A stretch of 64,000 bases of DNA from Coemansia sp. RSA 487. Lineage: Eukaryota > Kickxellomycota > Kickxellomycetes > Kickxellales > Kickxellaceae. A program made the position numbers and the translations under genes. Of the stretch, positions 1 through 10,389 are shown one piece after another. Each line of letters begins with the position of its first letter. Positions within the stretch are counted from its first letter, which is position 1. The stretch covers positions 62,001 through 126,000 of the forward strand of contig JANBRJ010000043.1 of NCBI GenBank assembly GCA_027577595.1, given 5' to 3'. The notes under the pieces are model-generated. The model was not told where the DNA came from and made no database searches. It saw nothing but the letters and a program-made list of their open reading frames with translations.

Positions 1-2
1 TA

Positions 3-707
3 ATGCGGTGCCATTGGGAAATCATTAAGAGATGCGATATCCTTCATCGCGATATCTCAGTAAACAACATGCTCGTGCGCAGAAACAGCAACGGCGAGGC
101 TCGAGGAATGCTCATCGACTTTGACCACTCAATTACCATTAGCAACACAGATGGGCCTGTACACGCCGAACGCACTGGCACGCTTCAGTTTATGAGCATC
201 AGCAACCTCGAAAAGTCCGAATTGAAGCCCACAGTGCTAGACGACTGGGAGTCGATGCTGTACATCCTATGCTGGGTTGGGACATTCGGATGGAACAGCA
301 AAACACGCCCGAATAAGACTGATAATAGTAGTGAGCCTAAAAAGCTCGACAGATGGCACCAGGGGACTCTCAAACAGATAGCCGACGCGAAAAGGGCTGA
401 TCTCGATAGCAGTAATAGCTTCCAGAACATTATCTCAGAGTTTAACCTTGGGTTGGGGAACATCGGCCTACTGGTTAATTTGGTTAAAAAGCTGCGCTAT
501 GTGCTAATCGATAAATGCTCCAGCGATCTCCGTGGCGCACTCAAACAAGAGGATCTTATACCCAACGCTGAAACTGGAACGCTTGAAGTTGTAGTTCTCA
601 GTGACCCATTCGAGGAACGTGCTGCAAAATGGAAAGAATTATCAGAGTCGCTTCTTACGGTGCTGGAATATTCTACACAGCAGGCAAGAGAACGGCTTAG
701 AAAATAA
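3..707 (+). CDS. FunK1 (fungal-type) protein kinase, 3' part, cut by window edge
   Basis: This reading frame is open from the window edge to a TAA at 705-707, so the visible 234 residues are the C-terminal part of a longer protein. A catalytic-loop motif HRDISVNNML appears at about residues 15-24, followed by LIDFDHSI in the place of the DFG segment and GTLQFMSI in the activation segment. HRDIS-x-x-N together with a distant C-lobe (YVL-type helices) is typical of the FunK1 fungal kinase family. The protein probably phosphorylates Ser/Thr, but no substrate is known. The N-lobe with the ATP-binding lysine lies outside the window, so activity cannot be judged. Two relatives occur in the window, one intact near 51-53 kb on the minus strand and one broken near 12.2-13.1 kb. 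Confidence 0.85.
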   Translation: MRCHWEIIKRCDILHRDISVNNMLVRRNSNGEARGMLIDFDHSITISNTDGPVHAERTGTLQFMSISNLEKSELKPTVLDDWESMLYILCWVGTFGWNSKTRPNKTDNSSEPKKLDRWHQGTLKQIADAKRADLDSSNSFQNIISEFNLGLGNIGLLVNLVKKLRYVLIDKCSSDLRGALKQEDLIPNAETGTLEVVVLSDPFEERAAKWKELSESLLTVLEYSTQQARERLRK

Positions 708-2047
708 TTTCGATAGCTTTTAAATGTTTTCTGCACTTCACAACCTTAGAGTTTAATATTATTATGACCATGTATTCAGTGCCATTAGAAACTACGGTAT
801 TATAAACAACTCTTGTTAAAGCTGAGCTCTACACAAGCCGTAACATTGTGTAAACCAAAGATACCTTCGAATTATAACCAGTCAATTGCATGGAAACGGG
901 TCGGCTCAAATGACTAAAATAGCACAATTTCATGTAGATTATATTTATATAAACGATAATGCTGCAATACGCTCTTTGCCGTTGGCTATCACGAAAAACA
1001 AAATGTAATAAAATGAAATATCTCTTTAATTATCGAAAAGTGCCACCGTGCACTTTATTAGAGAGCAGCCACTCGTGGAATGGGCGTTGACTCACAATCA
1101 ACACACTACATGCCAAATCAATGGCGCCCCCATATCGATACTGTTGTACTAGGGTTAAAAGGGTCATTGCGAGCTTTATCATTCTTGCAACTGTAACACT
1201 CAAAGCTTAAACCACAGCAATCAGCGCTTTTACCCGCATACTTTTGCAGTATTTAGTGCCAAGAGCAGTGCTTGCACGAAAAGTTGGACATGGTTGTGTC
1301 TTGAAGAAAATTTACAAGATATAATATTTGATTGAGTAGTGGTGAAGTAAATATGCGTATTTCCCTTTTGTTTGTTGCAAGGATCCAAATGTTTGCTTCT
1401 GGAACTTATTAATATGTGAACAGATGGAGCTTGATGCTATTATAATATTAATGATTGTGCATAATTGTCCATCTTATATCTTTGAACTTCCATTTGTGCT
1501 AATTCTATTTCAGAAACTGTTAATTAGAATTTCAAACGCTTTATCCTTCGAATGTCGCTAAATATATGCTTCATTTACCATACCACATTGCAAATACATC
1601 TTGTAAACGAATTTCAATTTACGAAATTGTTCGCTGCTGCTTGTATCTTGTGTAATCTGAATATTTCCAGTTGAGGAGAAATCATTAGGTTGCTGATATA
1701 TAGAAACCAATTCTTGCTGCGGCAATAGCATTATTCTTGCATTCTGTTATTCTCTTTTCCAAACGGTTATCTGGATACAGCCTTTTACATTATTTTCATT
1801 ATTTTGCAGTTCATCCTTTACCTTGTCTAGACATATACTTTATCTTATATTTAAACACCAACGCTCAGCGTATCATCAAATGTATAAAAGAAAAAACAGG
1901 AAATGCACCATGAAATGTCTGTATTGCATAGTTCATATTCCCTATGTATAGCGTGTTAGTAAAATAGGAATAGAATTGATTAAAGGAAACAGGAAAGAGA
2001 TTTAAAGAAAAGAAATAACATGTAGCTTTTATAGAAAAGAAAACAAA
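708..2047. other. AT-rich spacer without recognisable gene
   Basis: No convincing coding region or RNA gene was found on either strand in these 1.3 kb. A TATA-like TATAAAAG lies at 1883-1890, 158 nt before the ATG of the small ORF at 2048, which matches the TATA-to-ATG distance seen for the two LITAF genes further on. Confidence 0.5.
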
Positions 2048-2401
2048 ATGGATGAGGCACCGGTAGAAACGCTGGTACACTTCCTGGAGTGCACAATAGG
2101 AGACCCAGAACAGCGTACACAGCCGCCGGGCCTGGCAGAGACGGCATGGATGGACGGATTTGTCAGGCAAAGGGCCACTATGGTCGGCATAACACAAAGG
2201 AGCAGAAGGGAGGTTACCGACGCCCTACGGCAGGACTTGCACCAGTTCCAGCAGACGGCACAAGAACCAACGGCCGCCATAGTGAGACCTCTACTACAAC
2301 GGGCGTATAGGCAGCGACTGATATACGTAAGAGAGAGGTGGATAACGAGAAACGAGAGACAAGTTGGCAGAGAAGAGAACTCGAGCATGCGGCCGGGCTG
2401 A
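2048..2401 (+). CDS. Unrecognised small ORF, 117 aa, in a GC-rich island
   Basis: I do not recognise this protein. The ORF is Arg/Gln rich, predicted to be helical, has no signal peptide or membrane segment, and starts at an ATG in a good context (A at -3). It forms a GC-rich island between AT-rich flanks, and a TATAAAAG box lies about 160 nt upstream, which favours a transcribed gene. A coding-like composition continues for about 80 bases beyond the stop, so it could instead be an old gene or mobile-element remnant. No family can be named. Confidence 0.35.
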   Translation: MDEAPVETLVHFLECTIGDPEQRTQPPGLAETAWMDGFVRQRATMVGITQRSRREVTDALRQDLHQFQQTAQEPTAAIVRPLLQRAYRQRLIYVRERWITRNERQVGREENSSMRPG

Positions 2402-2768
2402 CGACGACACCTGATGAAGGAGAAGCAGTTAAGGACACACGGAGACACCGACGGGGTGCCCAGGTGGCAGCGTACAAAGATTGATGATGTATAGTTCAAA
2501 AAACATGCCACATCGGTGCTTCAAATGACAGCGGGTTTACGAGCTTCGTAAAATATTTATCATGATTTAATTCATATAGCTGTGAGGCTAGTGCTGCTAC
2601 CATTTAACTGGTTTTTCTAGTACGGGACTGTCCAAATTTATTTGGGTGTCTCGGATCTTTTAATACTGGGCTGTACCCAAAACCTTTACTGCATCCACGT
2701 GGATAATAAATTCGGTATATTATCATATTTTTATCAAAGTATTTCTATTCACCCCCTTGTATAATAAT

Positions 2769-3401
2769 ATGTCAAAGATAATGTCGAACCAGGTCCAGAG
2801 ACCCCCACCGGCTGCAAACAGCGGCAGAAAAAGCGCCAGAACAGTATTAAAGGGCGAAAACTGGGATGAAGCAACGCTTGAGCAAAGGCGCCACGTGCGT
2901 CTGCAAAGACTTGAAAGAGAGAACTACATAGCGATACCCGAGTTCGACAACCTCACGATAACTGTTGATAGTGCAACGCAGGGGTCAAAACGACAAGGAA
3001 GACCTCGGTCTGTGTTCTCTGCTCCTAAACAAAACTCGTCGGCTATAGTAATCGGAACTGGCGATGAGGGTCTGAAACGCGCAAACCGTAGGGAAACACA
3101 GCTGCTGGCCGCAAGAAAGAAAACGCTTGCTGATATAATCGACGAGGAAACGCAGCAAGCCTCGGCCCTCTGTGCGCGCAATGATTCGGATGAGCCAACA
3201 GAGAAACTCAACGTGTACTATTATATGACCTGTGTTACGACACCGGAGCAAGGACAGTCGCCTAGATCTCCTGTGCGTCATTTTTGTTCCATATGCGGCT
3301 ACAAGGGACTGTACACATGCGTCGATTGCGGTATGAGATACTGCTCGCTTGCCTGCAAATCGACACATGCCGATACAAGGTGTCTCAAACACGTAGTGTA
3401 A
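2769..3401 (+). CDS. VPS71: HIT-type zinc finger protein, SWR1 complex subunit Vps71/Swc6 (ZNHIT1-like)
   Basis: The 210-residue protein ends in a HIT zinc finger (about residues 171-207): CSIC, CVDC, CSLAC, a His and a final Cys near the C-terminus, in the order of the zf-HIT family. The N-terminal part carries the conserved basic helix (LEQRRHVRLQRLERENY) that ZNHIT1 proteins use to bind the Arp6 module. Vps71 belongs to the SWR1 complex that deposits H2A.Z in nucleosomes, and it acts in the nucleus. I chose the ATG at 2769; a second in-frame ATG at 2781 is also possible, and the frame upstream has only a non-ATG start. The protein is shorter than the yeast one (about 280 aa) but similar to animal ZNHIT1. 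Confidence 0.85.
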   Translation: MSKIMSNQVQRPPPAANSGRKSARTVLKGENWDEATLEQRRHVRLQRLERENYIAIPEFDNLTITVDSATQGSKRQGRPRSVFSAPKQNSSAIVIGTGDEGLKRANRRETQLLAARKKTLADIIDEETQQASALCARNDSDEPTEKLNVYYYMTCVTTPEQGQSPRSPVRHFCSICGYKGLYTCVDCGMRYCSLACKSTHADTRCLKHVV

Positions 3402-3465
3402 TATGTAAAACAGGTATGTTTGTCTTTATTGAATATATATATATTCTTAATCTGTAAAAGAACGA

Positions 3466-6400
3466 CTATACGCCAGTCCTCTTATTTAGCATTTGTTGCA
3501 GGACGTCCATTTCGCCGCTCTGCTCGCACATATTATAGAAGTGGCTGTCCTTTTGCTTCAGCAGCTGCTGTGGAGCGTCAAACTCTACAACCTTGCCATT
3601 GTCAAGAACCAGCACGCGATCGTAGTCGATGATGGTGCGCAGCCTGTGGGCGATGCAAAGCAATGTTGATCCGCTGAACTCGGGTCCGCGGATAGCGTTC
3701 TGCATGCTGTGATCGGTTGCAAAGTCCACCGACGCTGTTGCTTCGTCCAATACGATTAGTCTCGACTTTCTGACAAGTGCCCTAGCCAGTGCCACGAGCT
3801 GCCTTTGGCCCAGCGACAGGTTCTGACCATTGCTTACAATCTCGTCATCCAGCGTCACAAACGCCGCAACGCTGGAACCCTGGCTGTCCTGCTGCTGCTG
3901 CTGTTGCTTGAGAAGAAGCGTGCGCCGGAGAGCTGAAATAAGTGTTAGATCGGGGTGGTCGTTGAAAGGATCGAGATTGAAGCGGATTGTGCCATTGAAA
4001 AGCACTGGATCCTGTGGGATTATCGTTATGCTCTGGCGCAGCCTTTCCAGTCCCAGATCCAGTATATCCACACCATCTAGAACGATGTTCCCACTCGTCG
4101 GCTCTACAAGCCTCAGCAATGCCCGCGACAACGTCGATTTACCGGCACCCGTGCGACCAACAATGCCGATCCTCTCGCCATGGCGAGCATCAAACGAGAT
4201 GCTGCGCAACACCGGCTGGTCTATCGTGTATCCGGCTGTCACATTGCCAACAAACAAATTGCCCGAACCTGGCCACTCGACAGGGATCTGTCTATCTTTG
4301 GCTGTTTCCGACGCAGCTTCTTGCTCAATCGCCATGTACTGGTGCACTCTCTCGACGCAGTTCAGCGAAAGCTCCAGATCGTTGTATCGATTGACAAGAG
4401 CCAGTGCGTCAGACCAATAACTAGCCGCATATATGAGGATAAAGCCTGCCAGCCCAGCGCTGATTTTCCCGATTCCAAGGATCACAAACAGGGCAGTAAA
4501 GAACGACACCAACGAGCTCGCAAACCCCAGCCGTACACCCACCCACCGGCGGGTTGAGCGCAGAACAAAATCGGCGCAAATGAGCGATGAAAGCCGCAGT
4601 TGCATCTCGTCCATGTATTCGCGCTGCATATTGAATGCACGGATCACCGAGCATCCTGGAATCATCTCGCTGTAGAGTGACAGAATCGGACCCATTCCAA
4701 CACCTTCGAGCCGCTTGGCTTCTCTTTGCGCATGCATAAACTGCAAGGTAAAGTAGACGTAGGAGGCCATGACAAGGACGCCGACTATGGCAAAGAGCGG
4801 AATGGCTGAAGAAACGACGATGAGCGAAATCACCAGAGACAGCAGATAGCGCATAAACAAAAACAGTATCTCCATGATGTCCTCGTCGATTACTTGCATG
4901 TCCTTTGTGAATCGCGACATGATTCTGCCGATGGGTGTTGTGTCTAGGAAGCGCGGCGTTGCATGGACGATTGCGAGGAAGAGGCGGTTGTGCAAAGTAG
5001 TTGACGCCCTGATTCCGCAGGCATAGAAGCAGAGGAGCGCCAGCGCGCTGATGATCGCAGAAGCAGTTCCGATTCCGAGGTATGTGGCAAGCAAAACAAG
5101 CATGCTCGCCTGCTTGTCGTACAGCGCCAGAGAAGAGCTAGTAGCGGCTGCTCTGTCGATGCCCTCTATTCTTGTTGCAAGGTAGTAGTCCTTGTATACC
5201 GCCAATAGCTGTGCGCCAGCAACGCAGATGAGACTGCCGGCCACGAACCTCCATCCACCGCAAGGATCTAGATACACCTTCCATGTCTGCAGTGTCACCG
5301 CTCCCTTTGCTCGTGTCTCGTCTTCGATGATTCTCCCGTGTCGGTCGTGTTCAGCCATTCCAGACAAACGCTGCGCATTGAGTTCGTCCTGCGACGGCTG
5401 AGTGGTATCGACAGAATCACTGCACTTGCCAGTAACAGCTAGATCGCTGTCATTGAAGTCGCCATTTGATGCGATAAGCTGCTGGGGCGTTCCTTGGAAC
5501 GAAGCGATACCAGCGTCCAGCAGCACGACAAACTCGCTATGAGACAAACACATTGGCATATGGTGTGTGACGAGAATCCGTGTGCGGTTGCACATAATCT
5601 CGTCGCTACTTGCAAGACAATGGTGCAGAATATGTCTCCCGGTTTGTGCGTCTACTGCAGACAGGCAATCGTCGATGAGCAGTATCTGCCTGCTTGAATA
5701 GACAGCACGTGCCAACGACACTCGTTGCTTTTGCCCACCAGACAGCGTAATCCCACGTTCACCGACTTCGGTCATATCGCCAGCCGGAAACATGCAAAGA
5801 TCGGGGCGTAAAGTACACATCCCTAATACCTTTTCATATCTGTCTTGGCAGTAGGGCTCGCCAAATAAGATATTGTCCCGAATCGATGCATTACGCAGCC
5901 ATGGCTCCTGTGAGACATACGCTAGCTGATCCAGCCCGTAGCCAGGAACCGATGTAAACGACGAATCTATCGGCATAGTCGAAATCGGGACGCACACACT
6001 GCCCTCGATAAGATCCATTTCACCAACAAGGGCTGCAAGCAGCGCCGATTTTCCGCTTCCAGTTGGGCCGCCAACCAAAGAAAGCTTTCCGATCGGGAAC
6101 TCGATACTGATGCCTTTCAAGGCAAACGGCATGCGGTCGGCTGACAAAAGCGGATCGGTGTGGCTGGTATTAGCTGTTGCCCATGCCAGCGTGGCGTTGC
6201 GGAACCCAAGGCTGTCGTCTGTGGCGCCTGAACAAACTCTGTCCTCGAGTCGCTGGATGTCTGGCTGGTTCAAGAACTGCTCAATGCGATGTAGGGAGAC
6301 CCTGAAGCTGGTAACGCTGGCCATCATTGAAGGGAACGTATCCACCGAGCGCTGGACAATTTTAAACACCGATATGGCTGTAAACACAGTCTCTGCCTCG

Positions 6401-8190
6401 AGCCCACTGTAGATGCTGAACAGATAAAACGATGCAAAGTTGATAAGAGGCAAGGAGCCAACAGTTACCAGGTTGATGAGCGACCAGATCTTTGCGCGCT
6501 CCCATGTTCCAGACAACTGCTTGGCACGTTTGCTCCCGATAAGCTCGACAAACCGCGTTCCCCAGCCAAACAGCTTGATGGACGAAATCCCCTGGACAAT
6601 ATCCTTTGTCATTGCTAGGCGCTGGTCGTTAAGCACGCCAATATTCACTTCAATCTTTCTGGCCCGGGCAACAAGGCTTTGCGATAAACGCACGACAGCA
6701 ACAAGTATCATTGTGCCTAGCAGCCCAGCAAGCCCAAGCAGCTTGTACATGTAGTATGCGCCAACAAGCAGTTTTACAGGAAGTACAAAGAACAACTCCA
6801 GAAGCGAAAGGAGCTTTGAAATGCGCATCATGTCAGACGTGGCGATGTTGTAGATTCTACCGTCCGAAGATTCCTTTGAATCGTCGCCGTCGTGCGACCC
6901 AGAGCACGATTTTTTGCAAAGCGTTTTCTGGGAGACAAGCTTGTATAGAACGTTGCGAATGTTCATATACATTGCACGCGAAAGCCAGAACTGCTGTTGA
7001 TTGACACACGTCGACAATAGATTCGAAAACAGCATAATAAATGGCAAAAAGTAACCATATCGCATGCCAATCGACGGATCCTGGGTATATCTGTTGATAA
7101 ACCAGAGGAGCTGTTGCAGAAAGAACGGCTGAGTGTACTCGAACAACGCACTGAGCGGATTAAAGAGCGCTTGCAATAGAACATCTCGTTTAAACGACAC
7201 CAAAAGGTTCCATGTCAGGCTGTTTTCCTTGCGTGAATGCTTGCTGAAGCGCATCCACGACTCATCAGGGAGATACTTTGACGGAGGCTCAAATAGGTCA
7301 TCAATGTTTGGTTGGCGCTTCTTTCCCAGCTCCATAAAGTCACCGACCCAGCTGAACAGTGCATTGCTAAGGATAGAGCTTCCAGTCTCAGATGATGGCA
7401 TTCTTGCTTGTCTTTCCTTTGTAAGCCGGCGCAAACATACGGATTCCTCTGGTGGGTGAAATAGTTGACTTTGCTGGTCGGCTTCCAAGTCATCGGGTGG
7501 CAGTGAAATAGGTGACCCAAGCTCTGGAAGATTGCGAACGACTAACAGAAGATACAGTGCTGCTGTCATGACAGTAAACTGGAGTAATAACTCTATGCTC
7601 TCGCGCTTTCGATTAGGGTCAAGGATCGGCACCTTCAACCGCGACTCGATGAAAAAGTTAAAGTACACATCGACAAAATCGGTGCCAAAAGTGAGAATGA
7701 CCAGGGTAAAAATCGGCAGCCGGAATAATCCAAAGTATAGCGTTCTGCCGTGCTGCTTTCTACTCTGCTTGTATTGCTTCCATTGAGCGACGGCTGCTGA
7801 AGTGGCCGTAGCCCAGGCACAGAGCTGAACAGCGGTCAAAAAGACTAAACATGTCGGAAGCCACTGATAGCTTTTAGTTGATATCGCAACAGCCAGCCCA
7901 TATGCTTTTAGCGCCTGAACCGCCGTGTAGATGCCAAAGAGCGCAATAAGGAGAGGACCAAACCATGTGCGGTTGTCGTAGCCGGTTCTAGAAAAGTGAC
8001 CGTGTTCCCTGAATGCAGTGCCATTGCTTTCTTGTCGTGAGCAGCACTTCCAAACAATAGCAGCACCTATTGCTGGCAGCAGTGGACTGAACAGAATCCA
8101 AATACACGTAATGTGCTTCCAGCCCCAATACCAAACGCCTGGCTCCGAAAACTCACAAGAGGACATATCATAGAAAGCAGCTGGGATCAT
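3466..8190 (-). CDS. ABCC/MRP-type full-length ABC transporter
   Basis: The 1574-residue protein has the full MRP/Ycf1 architecture: an N-terminal TMD0 of about five helices, TMD1, NBD1, TMD2 and NBD2. NBD1 has a Walker A GPTGSGKS near residue 707, the signature LSGGQ near 817 and Walker B ending in Asp (LLIDD) rather than Glu, the usual degenerate site of the ABCC class. NBD2 has GRTGAGKS near 1343, LSLGQ near 1457 and LIVLDEA near 1480. A run of seven glutamines (about residue 1428) is inserted between the Q-loop and the signature of NBD2. Family members export or sequester glutathione conjugates and other organic anions across the vacuolar or plasma membrane; the substrate here is unknown. 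The start is the ATG at 8190, giving the N-terminus MIPAAFYDMSS; the longer frame has no ATG. Confidence 0.93.
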   Translation of the reverse strand: MIPAAFYDMSSCEFSEPGVWYWGWKHITCIWILFSPLLPAIGAAIVWKCCSRQESNGTAFREHGHFSRTGYDNRTWFGPLLIALFGIYTAVQALKAYGLAVAISTKSYQWLPTCLVFLTAVQLCAWATATSAAVAQWKQYKQSRKQHGRTLYFGLFRLPIFTLVILTFGTDFVDVYFNFFIESRLKVPILDPNRKRESIELLLQFTVMTAALYLLLVVRNLPELGSPISLPPDDLEADQQSQLFHPPEESVCLRRLTKERQARMPSSETGSSILSNALFSWVGDFMELGKKRQPNIDDLFEPPSKYLPDESWMRFSKHSRKENSLTWNLLVSFKRDVLLQALFNPLSALFEYTQPFFLQQLLWFINRYTQDPSIGMRYGYFLPFIMLFSNLLSTCVNQQQFWLSRAMYMNIRNVLYKLVSQKTLCKKSCSGSHDGDDSKESSDGRIYNIATSDMMRISKLLSLLELFFVLPVKLLVGAYYMYKLLGLAGLLGTMILVAVVRLSQSLVARARKIEVNIGVLNDQRLAMTKDIVQGISSIKLFGWGTRFVELIGSKRAKQLSGTWERAKIWSLINLVTVGSLPLINFASFYLFSIYSGLEAETVFTAISVFKIVQRSVDTFPSMMASVTSFRVSLHRIEQFLNQPDIQRLEDRVCSGATDDSLGFRNATLAWATANTSHTDPLLSADRMPFALKGISIEFPIGKLSLVGGPTGSGKSALLAALVGEMDLIEGSVCVPISTMPIDSSFTSVPGYGLDQLAYVSQEPWLRNASIRDNILFGEPYCQDRYEKVLGMCTLRPDLCMFPAGDMTEVGERGITLSGGQKQRVSLARAVYSSRQILLIDDCLSAVDAQTGRHILHHCLASSDEIMCNRTRILVTHHMPMCLSHSEFVVLLDAGIASFQGTPQQLIASNGDFNDSDLAVTGKCSDSVDTTQPSQDELNAQRLSGMAEHDRHGRIIEDETRAKGAVTLQTWKVYLDPCGGWRFVAGSLICVAGAQLLAVYKDYYLATRIEGIDRAAATSSSLALYDKQASMLVLLATYLGIGTASAIISALALLCFYACGIRASTTLHNRLFLAIVHATPRFLDTTPIGRIMSRFTKDMQVIDEDIMEILFLFMRYLLSLVISLIVVSSAIPLFAIVGVLVMASYVYFTLQFMHAQREAKRLEGVGMGPILSLYSEMIPGCSVIRAFNMQREYMDEMQLRLSSLICADFVLRSTRRWVGVRLGFASSLVSFFTALFVILGIGKISAGLAGFILIYAASYWSDALALVNRYNDLELSLNCVERVHQYMAIEQEAASETAKDRQIPVEWPGSGNLFVGNVTAGYTIDQPVLRSISFDARHGERIGIVGRTGAGKSTLSRALLRLVEPTSGNIVLDGVDILDLGLERLRQSITIIPQDPVLFNGTIRFNLDPFNDHPDLTLISALRRTLLLKQQQQQQDSQGSSVAAFVTLDDEIVSNGQNLSLGQRQLVALARALVRKSRLIVLDEATASVDFATDHSMQNAIRGPEFSGSTLLCIAHRLRTIIDYDRVLVLDNGKVVEFDAPQQLLKQKDSHFYNMCEQSGEMDVLQQMLNKRTGV

Positions 8191-8566
8191 GGTGGAAAAT
8201 AAGGAGCATTCAAAATAAGAGCAATGAAGAGACAAGAAAAGCAAACGCAGAGGAGCTGCTTTATTCTCTTTGCCTGCAAAGGTTGTCAACGGTTCACATT
8301 ATAGAAACCGCAGCAGAAATAAAATCGTGGCAGTTATCATTTAAATAGGTGGATGTATTTCAAACGAAAATACCTGCTGCTGTACATTCGTCGTTGGCTG
8401 TTGATCCATCAAGGCTCTGAGTTTGAACTTCATTGTTTTTTATACTAGGGACAATCTTTTATAATCATGGCCGTGGTTTTTACGTTGAGGGCCAATAGAT
8501 AGTGATTATTTATTAATTTTCTGCAATCAGAGCAGCAAATTGGATTGATTTGGCTGGAAATCTGAT
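8191..8566. other. Upstream region of ABCC gene and 5' flank of tRNA-Asp
   Basis: No gene was found here. The last 60 bases or so (about 8505-8566) are similar to the 5' flanks of the two other tRNA-Asp genes at 50.3-50.8 kb. Confidence 0.5.
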
Positions 8567-8638
8567 TCTCCGATAGTATAGTGGCGAGTACGCCAGTCTG
8601 TCACATTGGCGACCCGGGTTCAATTCCCGGTCGGAGAG
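8567..8638 (+). tRNA. tRNA-Asp (GTC)
   Basis: A 72-nt cloverleaf with a 7-bp acceptor stem (TCTCCGA/TCGGAGA), anticodon arm CCAGT-CTGTCAC-ATTGG giving anticodon GTC, and T-arm with GGTTCAATTCC as B box. Discriminator G is at 8638 and a T-run (Pol III terminator) follows at once. There is no intron. Two copies with the same gene sequence, as far as I can read, lie at 50371 (+) and 50656 (-). Confidence 0.97.
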
Positions 8639-8989
8639 CTTTTTTACATTTTATTTACTAGATTGGTAACACCCAGTTTCTTTTTTTTTTGTGGTTAGCA
8701 TAAATAGATACAGCCTTGCTGTGGAAGGTATTTCCGAGAAATAGTTTGTTCTTTCCTGCACTAAACATTAGCAATTATCTAATGTTGCTTGTAACATGTT
8801 GAGCAAGAATGATTATAGGGATATTAGTGAGGCTAGCTGAATAAAGAGAAAGGTGAAAAATACCGAGGTTACTAGAGGACACTTCCACTCTTTGCTCCAA
8901 AAAAGTAGCTGCTGTACTAAAATTATACTAGATAGTCTACATCTTTTAATTTGATGAAGAAGAGTTGGTGATTAGCTTGCAAATCGCAA

Positions 8990-9062
8990 GGCCGCGTGGC
9001 CCAATGGATAAGGCGCTTGACTACGGATCAAGCGATTCCAGGTTCGAGTCCTGGCGTGGTCG
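8990..9062 (+). tRNA. tRNA-Arg (ACG)
   Basis: A 73-nt cloverleaf with acceptor GGCCGCG paired to CGTGGTC (two G-U pairs), anticodon arm CTTGA-CTACGGA-TCAAG giving anticodon ACG, and the B box GGTTCGAGTCC. There is no intron. A short T-run follows the discriminator G. Confidence 0.97.
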
Positions 9063-9480
9063 CTAATTTTCTTCCATTAACGGAATATATTTTTGTATAT
9101 TCAATATTTTTGGTCATCTGTAGTGAAGTAAAATGAGTGTTGGATTTTTTACCATGATCTGGCCCTTGTAAAAATATTAATGATTATGTAACATCAAGCC
9201 ACATGTTCTTTCTTGGCCCGTTATTTCAGAACTGCCAGCATCACCAACTGCGCAATGGCACACATAAACCGGGGTGAGTGGTAATTTTAATCCTGTCAGT
9301 CTCTATGTCGTATAAATATAAATTTGAGTATATATTCTTGCCTTTACAATTCGTGCATTTGTTTGTCAGGTTTTATTAGCTAGTGTTTTTGTCAGCTTGA
9401 TTGCCTAATACTCGCCGTTCCGTATTTATGCTGCTTTTGTCAATAATTAAATATGTTACAACCGTTTCAATATGGTAAAG

Positions 9481-9740
9481 TTCTATAAATAGCTTTAAAA
9501 GCAATATATGAGATGCGTTTGTCTCCTGTTTGTTTCGTTTTCTGGATTTGTAGATGCGTAAGTAACTATCCTGGCAACCTCGCTAAATCTATTTATATAT
9601 TTATGCGTTAAGCAGGGTGCAGATTCGATGCAGATTCGATGCATATTTGCATATGTTAATTTTGGTAGCATATTTCTACTGATACCAGGAAAATATATGT
9701 ATTTGTTCCTCAATTGTCTGGTTTATTTTATCTATAAAAA
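9481..9740 (+). promoter_or_regulatory. Promoter of the first LITAF gene, duplicated in the second
   Basis: Three blocks occur in the same order and spacing as upstream of the second LITAF gene: TTCTATAAATAG at 9481-9492, TAAGCAGGGTGCAGAT at 9609-9624 followed by an octamer-like ATTTGCAT, and a TATA box at 9733. The TATA box lies 153 nt before the ATG at 9886. The shared layout shows that gene and promoter were duplicated together; which blocks bind factors is inference. Confidence 0.6.
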
Positions 9741-9885
9741 GATGGTGCATTGCTCATATAAAAAGAAATAGATGATTGTTGCGATGAAATTTTTCTATTT
9801 TCTTATATTGTTTTGTTCTATACTGAGCTATCATCGTGAGCGATTTTCCGATTATAAAGTATATTCCAATCATTCGAACGCAAAT

Positions 9886-10389
9886 ATGAACAACATAAGC
9901 CACTATCAACAACAAAACATGAGCTTCATCTATACGGATAGCTCGCAAAGCCGCAGTTCAGCATCGATAACTATGTCGAACGGATCGATGAATAACAGCT
10001 TTGTCACTGAGGGTGGACTGCTCGCCAGTCCGCCTCAGGCGTATCTGCCTCCTCAGATCTTCCACGGGCAACAATTCATAAATGACAAACAGAGAATACT
10101 GAGCGCAAGACCACAGCAAACACCTGGGACAAATGCTGTTTATTTAAAAACAGCAAGACTACCAAAGCTATATTGCTCGCGGTGCATGCGCACAGTGACA
10201 GCTTACGTTGAAAAGGAAATTACTGGTTCAACTATCTGTCTAAGTGTGACCCTTTTCTTAGTATTTATGCCGTGCGCACTCGTGCCGTTTTTAAGCGATT
10301 CTTGCAAAGACGATATCTATCGCTGCAGTGCGTGTCGCTCCAAACTAGGAGATACAGCGCAACTAAGATCAAAGTTAGAGCGCGTATAG
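9886..10389 (+). CDS. LITAF-domain membrane-associated protein, copy 1
   Basis: The 167-residue protein has a Gln/Ser/Pro-rich N-terminal half with a PPxAYLPPQ proline motif, then a C-terminal LITAF domain: a CSRC knuckle, a hydrophobic stretch that dips into the membrane (LSVTLFLVFMPCALVPF), DSCKDD and a second knuckle CSAC. LITAF proteins are anchored on the cytosolic face of endosomal or plasma membranes and bind one zinc ion. I chose the ATG at 9886 because it aligns with the start of the neighbouring paralogue; the frame is open upstream to an ATG at 9772, but that lies only 39 nt after the TATA box. The function in fungi is poorly known. Confidence 0.8.
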   Translation: MNNISHYQQQNMSFIYTDSSQSRSSASITMSNGSMNNSFVTEGGLLASPPQAYLPPQIFHGQQFINDKQRILSARPQQTPGTNAVYLKTARLPKLYCSRCMRTVTAYVEKEITGSTICLSVTLFLVFMPCALVPFLSDSCKDDIYRCSACRSKLGDTAQLRSKLERV

